Assembly: GCF_949628215.1 (NCBI RefSeq) | Contig: NC_134276.1 | Span: forward strand, 217,206,610 to 217,270,609 | From: Phalacrocorax aristotelis | Taxonomy: Eukaryota; Chordata; Aves; Suliformes; Phalacrocoracidae | Length of the DNA stretch: 64,000 nucleotides | Direction: 5' to 3' | Made by a program: the position numbers and the translations under genes | The notes under the pieces: generated by a model | The model's database searches: none | What the model was told of the DNA's origin: nothing | What the model saw: only the letters and a program-made list of their open reading frames with translations | Shown here: piece after piece, positions 49,401-61,400 of the stretch | Numbering within the stretch: position 1 is the first letter of the stretch | How the letters are laid out: the number at the start of each line of letters is the position of its first letter

Positions 49401-52400
49401 GCAGCTTTCCCTACTGGTTTGCTCTTCAGAGTCCATTGCTGAACTTTTGCCAGTCTTGTTAATAACCAGAGCAGATTGTGACGTGTCGAAGCCCTTTTCG
49501 TGCTCTGCTTGTTTCCTTGCCCAAAGGTCTGGGGCCTCAAGACATGCAGTGCCGGACATGTTACTCGGAGAAATCCTTTTGCCAGAAGCAGAACATCTCC
49601 CAGTGCTCATCCCGCAAGTCTTTGCAGGCCAAGACACCTAATTATTGAACAGTCAATGGCAGCAAATGCAAAAACAAGCAAGAACTGGTTATTTTTCTGG
49701 GTGTATATCTTACTCCTGACGGACTGAGATTAATATTACGGTGTGTCTCTTTTTAGCCCTTCACCTGCCCAGTCCCTGTTTCCCCCCACCATGTACTTCT
49801 TTACCCATCTTGTCTACAAATATAAAGCAGGAGTGAAGAGTGAAGACCCCAATAAATCTACATATCTTATGCCCTGAGCATGGAGAGGGGATGAGAATAA
49901 GCCATGTCAGAATAGGCCTTGTCACAGAATCACAGAATCCCAGGTCGGAAGGGACCTTAGGGATCATCTAGTCCAACCTTTCTAGGACGAGCCCAGTCTA
50001 GACAAGATGGCCCAGCACCCTGTCCAGATCACTCTTGAAGGTGTCCAACGTGGCCGAGCCAACCCCTTCCCTGGGGAGATTATTCCAGTGGTGACTGTCC
50101 TCACTGTGAAAAATTTCCCTCTGGTGTCCCATCGGAATCTCCCGATGAGCAACTTGTGTCCATTCCCCCTTGTCCTCTCCATGGGACTCTGTGTAAAAAG
50201 GGAGTCTCCATCTTCTTTGTAGCTGCCCCTTAAGTACTGGTACATGGTGATGAGATCCCCTCTGAGCCTCCTTTTCTTGAGGCAGAACAAACCCAGCTCT
50301 CCCAGCCTATCCTCGTATGGCAGCTTCCCAGTCCTTTGGTCATCTTGGTGGCCCTTCTCTGGACCCCTTCCAGCCCGTCCACATCCTTTTTGTACAGTGG
50401 GGACCAGAACTGCACACAGCGCTCCAGGTGTGGCCTGACAAGCGCTGAGTAGAGCGGGATGATGACTTCTTTCTCTCTGCTGGCGATGCCCTTTTTGATG
50501 CAACCCAGCACCCTGTTGGCCTTCTTGGCCACAGCAGCCACTGTTCGCTCATGTTGAGCTTTCTGCCCACCAGGACCCCCAGGTCCCTTCCCACAGAGCT
50601 GCTCTCCAGCCAGGTGGATCCCAGTCTGTGCTGCACTCCCCGGATTGTCACAGGGTGGAAGGTTCATGTTGGCATCTGGAACACTGAAGGGCCATAAGGA
50701 GCCAAGGAAGGGGCCTGGGAGGGTCTATGCCATGCCATGGGCCTGCTTTCATGCCTTTGCAGTGTGTGTTCCCCATCTGTAAATATCCACGTTGCCTTTG
50801 TGTGACTCCAAATTGAGCAAAGTACCTGCCCCGCTTGCAGGCTGACCTGAAAGCCCTTCGCAGGTCTTCATGTAAGAGACAAGCCCTCAGTCGGTCTGTT
50901 TTCATGTTGGGTGGGCAGAACTGATGTTAGCTGGGCTACTTCTCCCAGGAGAAACCCAGCTTAACTCCTTTTTTAGAGCTGACCCTGAAAGATATAATGC
51001 TGTTCCACACCAGCAGTCAAAAAATGGAAGAGTCAGAAGGAGTTTCACCCTTTTTATAGGAGCAAGTGCTACTCTGGTTTGCAGCACTGGCTCTGCGGAG
51101 ACTCCTGTTCCCACAAGGAGGGTCTTTTTTACAGGGTTTTTTTTTTTTGCAATCAGCTTTACTCAACAGACGATTGACGATATCTTGCATTGCTTTGTTT
51201 TCACAGGAGTTTATATTTCCAAGTATGCAGATTGTCTTCATCCGAGACCCTGGTATCATGGAAAATCAGGCTATATTGTCATTTGTAAGCTAATTAAGGT
51301 AAAATGCAAGTCTTTCTTTTTAGGTGGAATGGTTTTCAGAAGTGCAAGCAGTTTTTAAGGAGATATTGACGCCCATAACTGTGGTGGGGTGGGGTGTAAA
51401 ATCAGCTCTGAGACTCATTGGGGTTTTTATTATGGGATGCGTCAGACTAGAAAACAAGAAATCAGACTGGGCCTGGCTGGTGGCCTGCAGGGCAGTAGAG
51501 GATGTAGCAGTCCTTCCAAATTCCACCGTGGAGATCCAAAATTCCCCATAGTGTCTCCCTTTTCCCTGGATTCTCATGCATTTGGGGGATTTGAGGGGGT
51601 AACCTTAAGGCGGCTGAGATCACAGCCCAGTCCCCTTCCTCTCTGGGACTGGTGTGTGGAACCTTTCTCCCCTCCCCATAGGCTCCTGCTCTCTGTAGCT
51701 GGCACGGAAAACACACTGCTTATGTTGGCTCTCCTGAGCAGCGCAGGTTTGTCTGCTGTGATGAGCTTGGCCAAGTCAGGCCCTCCTGTTCAGAAGGATG
51801 CAAATGAACAGAGCCCCCTCGCAGTGTGGAATGTGGGGCTGCCAGCAACGCTGTCTTGGGGGAAAAGGAGGATTCAGGAGTCTTTTAAAATAAGTTTCTG
51901 CAAACAATTTTGTGTAATTTTTTTTTTTTTAATGGTAAATTTTCCGGCACAGGGGAAAGTCAAGGTGGTATCTGAGAATTACACAACGAGCTATACCTGC
52001 CCATCTCCCGGCTATGACTGCCACGTTGCTGTGAGCAGAAACAGCATAACGTCAAAGACCAGCCACTGCCAGGCCTTCGAGCAGAGCCAGGTATAGGTTT
52101 GCAACAGGGCTGTGCAGACAGCTCGCTTGCGGGCCGCAGGGGAGCACAGCGCTGGCCCAGGTGCCTCACTCGTTCCTCAACGTGGCTTTTTTCATCAGTG
52201 TTTCCCTTCTCACCCCAGTATTACATGTACGAAGTGTCCGATGGCAGCACTGCAGAGCGGCCCAGGCAGATCTGCCCGTACATAGTCATCGCCTGCCAGT
52301 ACAGGGAACCCAAGGAAATGTCCGTCTTAGCTATAGAGAGCCTGTAAGCAACTTCTTGTCGTTCCAAAATACCTGGTTGCTTTTGTGGGATGTTTTCTTT

Positions 52401-55400
52401 TTCCCATTGCTAAATGTTCCTCTTTTTCTCCCTTTTTCTCTAGACCTGAGCTTAACCACAAAGGTAGGAGCGTCTGGTGGTTGTTTTTGTTTTATAAATG
52501 TACCGTTCTCTGTTTGCCCTCCTCTCCTCTGCTGCTTTCTCTGAGCCGTTCTCCCTTTCCCCTGTAGCGTTGTACTGTCCATGGAGGGGGCAGCTCTCCA
52601 TCCGGGGCCAGCTTTTGTGCAGCATCGCCCTGAGGACCCCGTACAGCTCCACGATTCCAGCCCAGCTGTAAGTTCCCCCTTTCTTTTCTTTCTGTGCAAT
52701 TTGTGGAGTGTGAAGCATTACACCTTTGGGTGTCTGTGTACCAGTAAAAGCCAATTTTGTCTCTTCTGCCCCATCCCTTCGCTGATCAACATCTTCTTGC
52801 ACTGTACCCACTTAGCACTTGCACTGTCGGGGCAGTCATCAGTGTCAGGAAAGTGGTGTTGAGCAGCCAGCGGTGCAGTGTTACAGCAAAAGCTGGGTGA
52901 GGATACGAGATCAGGCCCTGAACTGCAGCCAGAAACGGCTGTATTTTGTTGTTATCTCTTTTTGTTAGCTGCTTTGGGATGTTTATTCCAAATTAATTAT
53001 TCCTGCTCGGGACTTTTCTTGTGAGAAGTGGGCTTCCTGATGGTGCATGTGTGATCAGCCAGTTGTGTTTACCGATCAATAAAGGATTGAGGTAACTTGT
53101 CAAAAAGCATTCAAAAAAAAAAAAAAAAAGAGACATTTAAAATCCTCAGCAGTCAGAAGCCAACCAGAAGGCAGTAATTTAAACAGCCAGTAACACAGCA
53201 ACCAATGTCAGTATTTGGAGGTGTTTACAAACAGGATCCTCAAATCAGCAAAGTGCTAAGCAAGCTGCACAGTCTCCAGCCTTCTCCAGAGCTGCTCTCT
53301 CAGGTTTCACAGTGCCAGGGCAACCAGGGCTCTTTGCTGTGCTTAATCCTGAGAGCCTTTTATGCTTGTGATCTCACCGTCTGCTGCTTTATCCCCACAG
53401 GCCTCCCAACCTGGACATTCACCATGTCATGGGTTTGTCCGACTTGAAGAAAAAGCTACCAGAAGCTGCATTTGGGAAAAAAAATTACACTGAGAATGAA
53501 GGTGAGTGCAAAATCCGATGGCATGATGAGTAGCATATGCTAGTGCTGTGCCAAAGGAATTGCCATGGAGGGTCAGAGCTCAGGTCCACATAGTGCTGGG
53601 TCCTGTCTTGAACGGTGGCTGATTGCGGATAAGCGAGGGAAAATGCCAAGGCAGCACAGGGATCTGTTCCTGTCCGCACTTCATGTGGCCTCCTGGTATG
53701 ATACAATCCTCTTCCCAAATCAGCCCTTTAATCAGCCCATTCCTGGGACAGGATAGGGTGGGAGAGACCCTGTTTGGAGACCTGGGTTCCCATTCTGCAA
53801 GGTGCCAAACATGGTGCAACTGAGAGCAAATGCAGGGAGACGAACTTTCCCCTTCTTACATGATCTCCCCACCAGGTGAGGAACACTCCACCTCCTGGGG
53901 TCTGACCCAGTGTCTCCTGCATCTGGGTGGATGGACGTAGCTGCCAGCCAAAGCCAAAAGATGTGGCTGCCTGCAGCAGCTTTGGGTCATGGGTAACCTA
54001 CTTGTCACTGCAAGGAGACTGACAGTGAGTGGCAGCATGAGAGAGAAGAGGACTCCAGAAACCTTGGGGAGAGGCAGGGAATGCTCAGCAATCAGCAAAT
54101 ACAAGCATGGATTTCGGGAAGGGAGAGAAGGGCTCTACTGTGGTACTAAGAGACACGACTTGCCTATCGTCAACCACTCTCTGCCCTGGTCAGTGTGTCT
54201 GACCTGAGTCTAATTACACTTTGGGGATCATACTGCTGATACTGCATTGCACCTGGTTGAGGGAGGGGATTGTCCCGCTCTGCTCTGCGCTGGGGCGGCC
54301 TCACCTCGAGTGCTGTGGGCAGCGTTGAGTGCCACAGGACATGAAGGGTATAAAGGTACTGGAGCATGTCCAGAGAAGGGCCACGGAGTTGGGGAAGGGT
54401 TTAGAGGGGAAACGGTACGAGGAGCAGCTGAAGTCCCTGGGTTTGTTCAGCTGGAGCAGAGGAGGCCGAGGGCAGCCCTCATGGCGCTCTGCAGCTCCCT
54501 CCCGAGGGGAGGAGGAGGGGCAGGGCTGGTCTCTGCTCTCTGGTGACCAACGCCAGGCCCCGAGGGAATGGCAGGGAGATGTGCCAGGGGAGGGTTAGGC
54601 TGGGCATTAGGAGACAGTTCTTCCCCCAGAGGGTGGTGGAGCCCTGGCACAGGCTCCCCAGGGAGGCATCACGGCACCAAGGCTGGCGATATTCCAGAAG
54701 CACTTGGCCAAGGCCCTCAGAGCCCTGGTGTGAATTTGGGGTGTCCTGTGCAGGGACAGGAGTTGGACTCTCTGATCCTTGTGGGTCCCTTCCAGTTCAG
54801 GACATTCTGTGATTCTAGGATTGATATTTTGGGTTGGAGTTTTGACAAGCCTGGCAGCTCTCAGCCCCGGGGTGTTGAGCACTCCTGTGAGTGGCTGTGC
54901 ATTGCAGCGGACACACAGTTATGGACACAGATACTGTAGGTTGCACATGGAGAGCTCTGGATATGATTTGCAGAAGCTCCAGGTGCGTTTCCATGTCATT
55001 TTGCACCAAAATAAGTGTGGACTGCTGCAGTGTTGCCTCCCATCTGTGTATCAGCTTTGCTGAGCTGGGTCAGGGCACAGACCAGGCTGGGTGACGGCTA
55101 GCCTGTTTTGGAGGTTAGCATTCAGCTTGCAGTACAGATGGGCACAGGATAGTGCCAGGGCAGGGGAGGAGGCAGGAGATGTGGGGGGAGGCCACAGCAA
55201 TGCTTGATGAAGGTGCTATGGAGCCACAGTTTTATAGTTGGCTGGTGAAAGACAGGAAATACTTGAGCAGGAGAGTTTTGCAGCAAGATCAGGAGGGGTA
55301 AAGGTGGGACCGAGATCTTGCCTTTGTTAAACTCCCCTGGGGATCAGAGTGCAGAATAAGGAATATCCCATAGGAGGGGAGATTGTGGCATGTTAGAACG

Positions 55401-58400
55401 AGCTATATCCCTCTGAAAGGCTCCCTGTTTCTGTTGAAGGACACAGCATTGGTTAAATTGATTTTATTAGGTGCAGTGATAAGATACGAAACATCTCTTG
55501 TGAACCATGGGTTGAAGAGGAAGCTCCCTGCGATATGAATGCATATACCAGCTTAGGAAATCTTGATAAGTTGTTTGGGGTTTTCGGGGGTAGTTTTTTG
55601 TTTGTTTGTTTGTTTTAACCCAGTGCTTCCACCAATTGCACACCCATCTTCCTGGTACAGAAGCACTTGTTTGTTCAGAGTTCATGCAAAAGGCACTATT
55701 TCAACGTCAAATTCTCTCTCTTTTGTCTGCAGTTTGCTTTAAGGGTGTTTACTTCAGTCTATATGAAGTAGAAATATCAAAAAAGGATCAATATAAAATG
55801 GATCAGTTAGTAGAAAATCTAAAGGAAAAAGACTTGGTAAGTATTTCAAAGCATTGTTCTGGGAGGAAAGTGGCCTTTTAAATGAACTCTTGAAACTTTC
55901 GGTAATATTATTCACAGGTTCTGAACTAATGCAAAATGGAGTGAATTTCCCGGCTTTAAGTATTATTTTCCTGCTTTGTTATTCTCAAACATGGTTTAGG
56001 CTTTCTGTAGATAAGCTGTTAACTGAAGATTACCCACTATGAGCTGGGAACTGATTTCTAGGGTGAGCATACCCAGCTGAGCAGAAGGCGTTGTACAAGG
56101 CAAACCTCTTCTTTGGCTATGCTTATGCCAGATGAGATTATTTTATTAATGATTTTATTAATGTTTATGAGTGTTTATTAATGATTTTCCACCTTGCATT
56201 GCGAACAGCGTGGTGGTCAAGGATTCCAAAGGGATCCCATATATTAAGAAAGCAGAAGCAAAGTCCCCCAATGCCAAAATGATAATTACTAAGCAAAAGA
56301 CTTAAGCTGTCACGTGCCTGCCTTTATCCTGCATGGCTGAAAAACAGCCCCCACTCAGCTAGATGCTCACAGTTATGCTGCCAAAACGTCACGGGCTTTC
56401 AGGAGCTCTGCAGATGTTGAGATTTATCCTTTTTATAATGGGGAATTTCCCTTGCTTCCCTGTTATCTGATAAGGCTTCTTTCCAGCACACCAGGGTCTT
56501 CTTGTTCCCAGTGTGATTGTCACATCCCCTTGTGACTCCAAGGGTTAAACCTCACCCCTGTGGAGCCCAGCACCTGCATCTCCACTGGGATTTGTGATTG
56601 GGTTGGGTTTGGCTTTGCTGCTGCTGGTTGCTCTCTTACATCTGATGCTTCCTGTAGATTCAGGATTGCAAATTCGTGGCCACAAACTCACCAAACTCAC
56701 TGCTGGCTGGGCACATCCTCCCCTCACAATAAGTTGGCAGCAGTCCATGAACTGCCTGGATGTGCTATCGCTGTGCGGCGCTGCTGACGTGCTGCCCACC
56801 AACGTGCAGCTTCCCCCATGCAACGTACCGGAGCAAGTGTTTGCTGTGGATCCCTGTGAGAAACGCACTCCCGACTCCCTAAAGTATTGATTAAATTATC
56901 TTTGGTAACAACATGAGAAGAAAAAAAGGGGATAGCAAAGACAATCTTAACATCCCTTCACGTGCAGGTAATCCTGAAGCACGCAGCGTCTGTTGGCCCT
57001 CCGGTTGGGGCGCAGATCTGTCCGTGCTGCAGCTCGTCTTGAGGTTCCCAGCATGTGAAGGGGCATAAGCTTATCTATGCTATCCCTTTTTTCTTCTCCT
57101 GTTCTCACCAGTAAAAGGTATTTTAATCAATACTTTTCAGAGTCCAAGTGCCTTTCTTACTGGGATCCATGACAACCGTTTGTTCCGGTGCATTACACCA
57201 TGTCTGCAGCCACTGAGGGTTGTAACATACATCCTGCCAAGCCCAGCAGATCTGGGCTTTCTGAAGGAGTCAGGGAAGATGAGATAGTTGAGTTGTGGCT
57301 GTGAGCAATGTGGTATTGAAAGTCAGCAGGAGTACTGTTTCCCTAGAGCTTCCCTACCGTCATATATCTGTCAAATTAGATTAAAATATCACCCCTATGT
57401 TAATGCGGAAACAGTCATAGCCCAATTTGGGTGTGCTTCCGCCCTCCCCTTAGCATGCTGCCCAGGGGTGAATCCACTTTGGTGGCAGTTCCCATGAGTA
57501 TGAATGAAAAATGCTCTCTGTCTCCTTTCCCTTTCAGTGGTGCATGAGCCAGGCACTCACCTTGCTCAGGGCCCAAGCGAAAATGAAAGGGTGGCTGGGG
57601 CTAGGTGGGGTTGCCTGAAGGCAGCTGCACTACTCTGAGTGCAGCTGAGTGATGTCTCTCAGCTCTGTGTCAGATGGCTGCTGCTTTGTGGCTTGACTTA
57701 CTTCCTCACCTGCCTGAAAATCATCCTGTTGGTGAGAAATCACAGCTGTTTCACTGAGCTGGATTTCTGCAGCAGAGATGCTGGCTCTTATCCCTTCTGC
57801 TCTGCTGACTTGAGACAACCAAAGCAAGGAGCTACTGTTCTGAATAGCGAATATTACACTGCAATTGTTCAGCATTTCCAAAGTTGTTCAGTTATCCTGA
57901 AAGTGAGGAAATGAGGCTGTGGGCATTAGTCCAATTCCTCTGTTACATCTGAACATACTGAATGGGATCAGCAAAGTTTCACAGAGCATTAGAAGCCCTA
58001 GGGTTATTCAGTTCCTGTAAGTTTCTTGGAAAGATATGTCTGCATGGAAGAAAGAGATCCAAATGGATGCCTCCACAGAGGGAAAGGTGGTCCAAGCCAA
58101 GCTCTGCGCTGAAGTATCAACCAACACCCAAACACAAGAAAAGCCTCTAAGTGCTAGGATGAGAGGACATGGCCTCAAGCTGCGCCAGGGGAAGTTTAGG
58201 TTGGATATTAGGAAAAAATTCCTCACCCAAAGGGTTGTCAGGCATTGGAACAGGCTGCCCAGGGAGGTGGTGGAGTCTTCATCCCTGGAGGTATTTAAAA
58301 GAAGGGCAGGCTTGCAAGACAAGCACCACAAGTGGTGCTTGAGGATATGGTTTAGTGGTGGGATTGGCAGTGGTAGGTTAGCGGTTGGACTCAATGATCT

Positions 58401-61400
58401 TAAGGGTCTTTTCCAACCTTAACGATTCTGTGATTCTATGATCTTTTTAGACATGCAGTCATCCAGCTCTGAGACAGTCTCAGGAGCCTCTTAGACTCAG
58501 CAAATTTATTTTTCACGTATTCATTGATACCGATGCTGCTAATAAGCTGCATGGCCTGAACCTCAGTCAGGCTTGTGGCTGGAACGGTTGGTCGTGTTTT
58601 GTCAGATGCTGGTGTCCAGCTTTGCTTTCCCTGCTGGAAAAACTGCCTCCTTGGGCTGCAGAAAGCAATCACCGGCTGAGATGCCCAGGAGCTTTTGAAC
58701 TGAAGGGACTAAAATTATTAACCTTGTTCTTTAATTACGGATAGTTTGGCTAAGCATACTTATTTTTTAAGGAACAGATGGGAGGAATTTGAGCTGTATA
58801 ACAACATAAGCGGAACACTTTTGGTTACAGGTCCCAGTTGACCCAAGTGGCAGGGACCGAACAGCATTATCCTCGGCAGCAGATGAGCTGGCGGTGTCGG
58901 CACACATTTGCTGGCAGTTAGGGCTTGTTGACAGTCATGCTAAGTGACATAAAGTGTGCTAAGGAGAAAAGGGAGTGGTTGCTCTGACTTTGTGTGTGTG
59001 TGTTATAGGCAATCATCAAATATTTACAAGATCAAGGAGTCCTTATCCTCCTCACGTCCTCTGCCTTGGCACGAGATGATGGTAAGTCATGGCTATGTAG
59101 AAACCAGTATCTGTGCTTAAACATCCTGCTCTGTTTTAGAGAGGGAGGGTGGGCACCCTTGGTCTAAACCAAACCTGTTGCCTTCTTTCATAGGATTCGA
59201 CCCTAAGGAGCCCGTCAGCCTCCTGGCCCTGTTTCTGTTCACCTCCTCCCGGTCGGTGTGCCTGAGAGGTAGGGAGGTTCCCTTTGCAGGCTTCAGACAC
59301 TGTTTTGGGTGTGGGATCCTCACCAGAGGGTCCCCACAGACACGTTCCTCTTGAAGAGCTGATTTCTCTGCTCAGAACCACCTACAGCTTTAGTGCAAAG
59401 GGTGTTGAAAGAGGAGAGAAAAGTCCCAACTCTCTAGCTATGCTGCATTTTTTAGCTGATCGAAACCAGGTTCCCTGCCTTGCCCATTCACTGCACATCC
59501 TTGTCCCTTTGCAGGAAGTTATGGGAATGACAAATAATTACTTTTCTCCCCTTCAGTCAGGTTTCAGCAGCATCCACTCCCTGAATTGTCTTAGGTGTGC
59601 ACGTGGGAGTCTGACTCGTGCAGAGCCAGGCTTACGTCACTAAAGGTGCTCTGGAGCTGTGCGTAGGGGACAGCATGACATATGGCACTCGCTGGACCCT
59701 GCACGGAGCTGATGTGATGTGATAAACCAGCAGGAAAACAGCCTGCCCTAAAGGATAAGTTAGTTGGTTTTTTTTTGCTGAGATAACAAGTAAAATGGGC
59801 TCCATAAAAGGGCACTGCTGGCATGGGGAGGGAGAGCAGAGGTGGGGAAGGGGCATTGCTCCCTAAAGAGCAGTGAGGGTTTGGAGGCTGAGCCGCATTG
59901 TGTGACTTCTCTGCTGTGGGACGCGTAAATGCTGGTAGCGGGGCCGTGATGACCAGTCAGAGTGTGTGATGAGGGAGGCAGGGAGGCAGGGAGATGGTGT
60001 TGGGCAGAGCCGTGGAGCTTTGCTGCCATCAAGGTGAGTCACAGCTCTGGGACCTGGCTGTTTGTAGCCCCAAAATGTACTACTTTTCATGCAGAACAAA
60101 CACAGAGGCACTAAATAAGAGAAAATAAAGGTTGCACCGTTTGAAGCTGCAGATCTTGAAATAAGAATGAGCTTCAACCTCTGTTCACTTGCCTCGGATT
60201 TTCTCTGTATCTCTTGGCTTTTTGCTGCACTGTCTATGTGGAAATATTCACGCTACGATTTCCTCTTGTGGACTAAAGTTACTGCTCTGCTTCCCCTGGA
60301 CAGCTTCATCCACACACGTGTCATTGCATCCACTCCACCAGTAATACTTCCAGCCTTGCAGATCTCCAAGCAACATATAAACATATAAACAGGGGCCTTT
60401 TTCTCTCTGTAACTTCTGGCTTGCTGTTTGTTGAGTCACCCCAGGGACGAGCCAAGATACTGTTTACACCAGCATACAGTGGTATTTCAGTCCACCTCTG
60501 TGTGAGTGGTGGCTGGCATTGCTGACAGAGCTGCACAGGACATACCCAGCTCCCCTCCCCAGAAGACAAAATTGGCAGGAGAGCCGACAGGACCTACCGG
60601 CACATCCGAGCATGGATTGCTTTGTCCGTTTCAGTGTTTAACCTCCAGTTATAGAAACTCCCTCCTTCGGGATCTGTGTACAAAGTGGGCTTGTGAGTCG
60701 GGTAGGGATGTGATGGTAACTTGGCAGTGCGGCGTGTGGATGTCTTTGCCTGAATTCAGTCAGCCTAACTTCAAGGACGTGCTGCTGGTGGCTGTATTAG
60801 CCTGGCAACTTCTCTAGTTTCTTTTGTAGCAAAGGAGAGAGGCAGGCTCCTGCTGAGGCAGACTGAAGATCCAAAATGCCAGGTCAAACCTGGGATCAGG
60901 TTGTTCCCGTGATGGCTGAAGCAAGGGCCTGAAGTTGGGTGAGGTGAGGGAGAAGAACGCCTGGAGAGCAGAATGGAGGTGGGAACTGACCCCCCAGGTA
61001 TTGTGATCTTGCTGACCAGCCCTGCAACAGGCAGAAAATACCTTCCAGAGCAGAGGGTTCTGTTCCTGAAAGGCTGACTGCGAGCGCTGTATGCTGGGGG
61101 AGAGGAGAACAGGGCAAGGAGGTATTTATCTTGAAGAAGGTTATTGTGGAAGAAAGTGGTGGAGAAAAGGGAGGGCACCAGGCTTAAGGAGCATCTCAGA
61201 GCAAGGACAGTGCAAGCAGCCAGTTGGTAGGGAGGTTTGGGGCTGTAGCAGATGTTGCCTGTGGCTGGTGTTGATGCTGAAGAGGAGGCAAAGCCCGGGC
61301 AACCAGAGAGTAGCTGGCAGTGAAGCAAAGAGGCAGGGAGAGAGGATATAGTGTTGAGCAAATGCTGCACGTTGTTACGCGACATGATCTGAACATTGAT

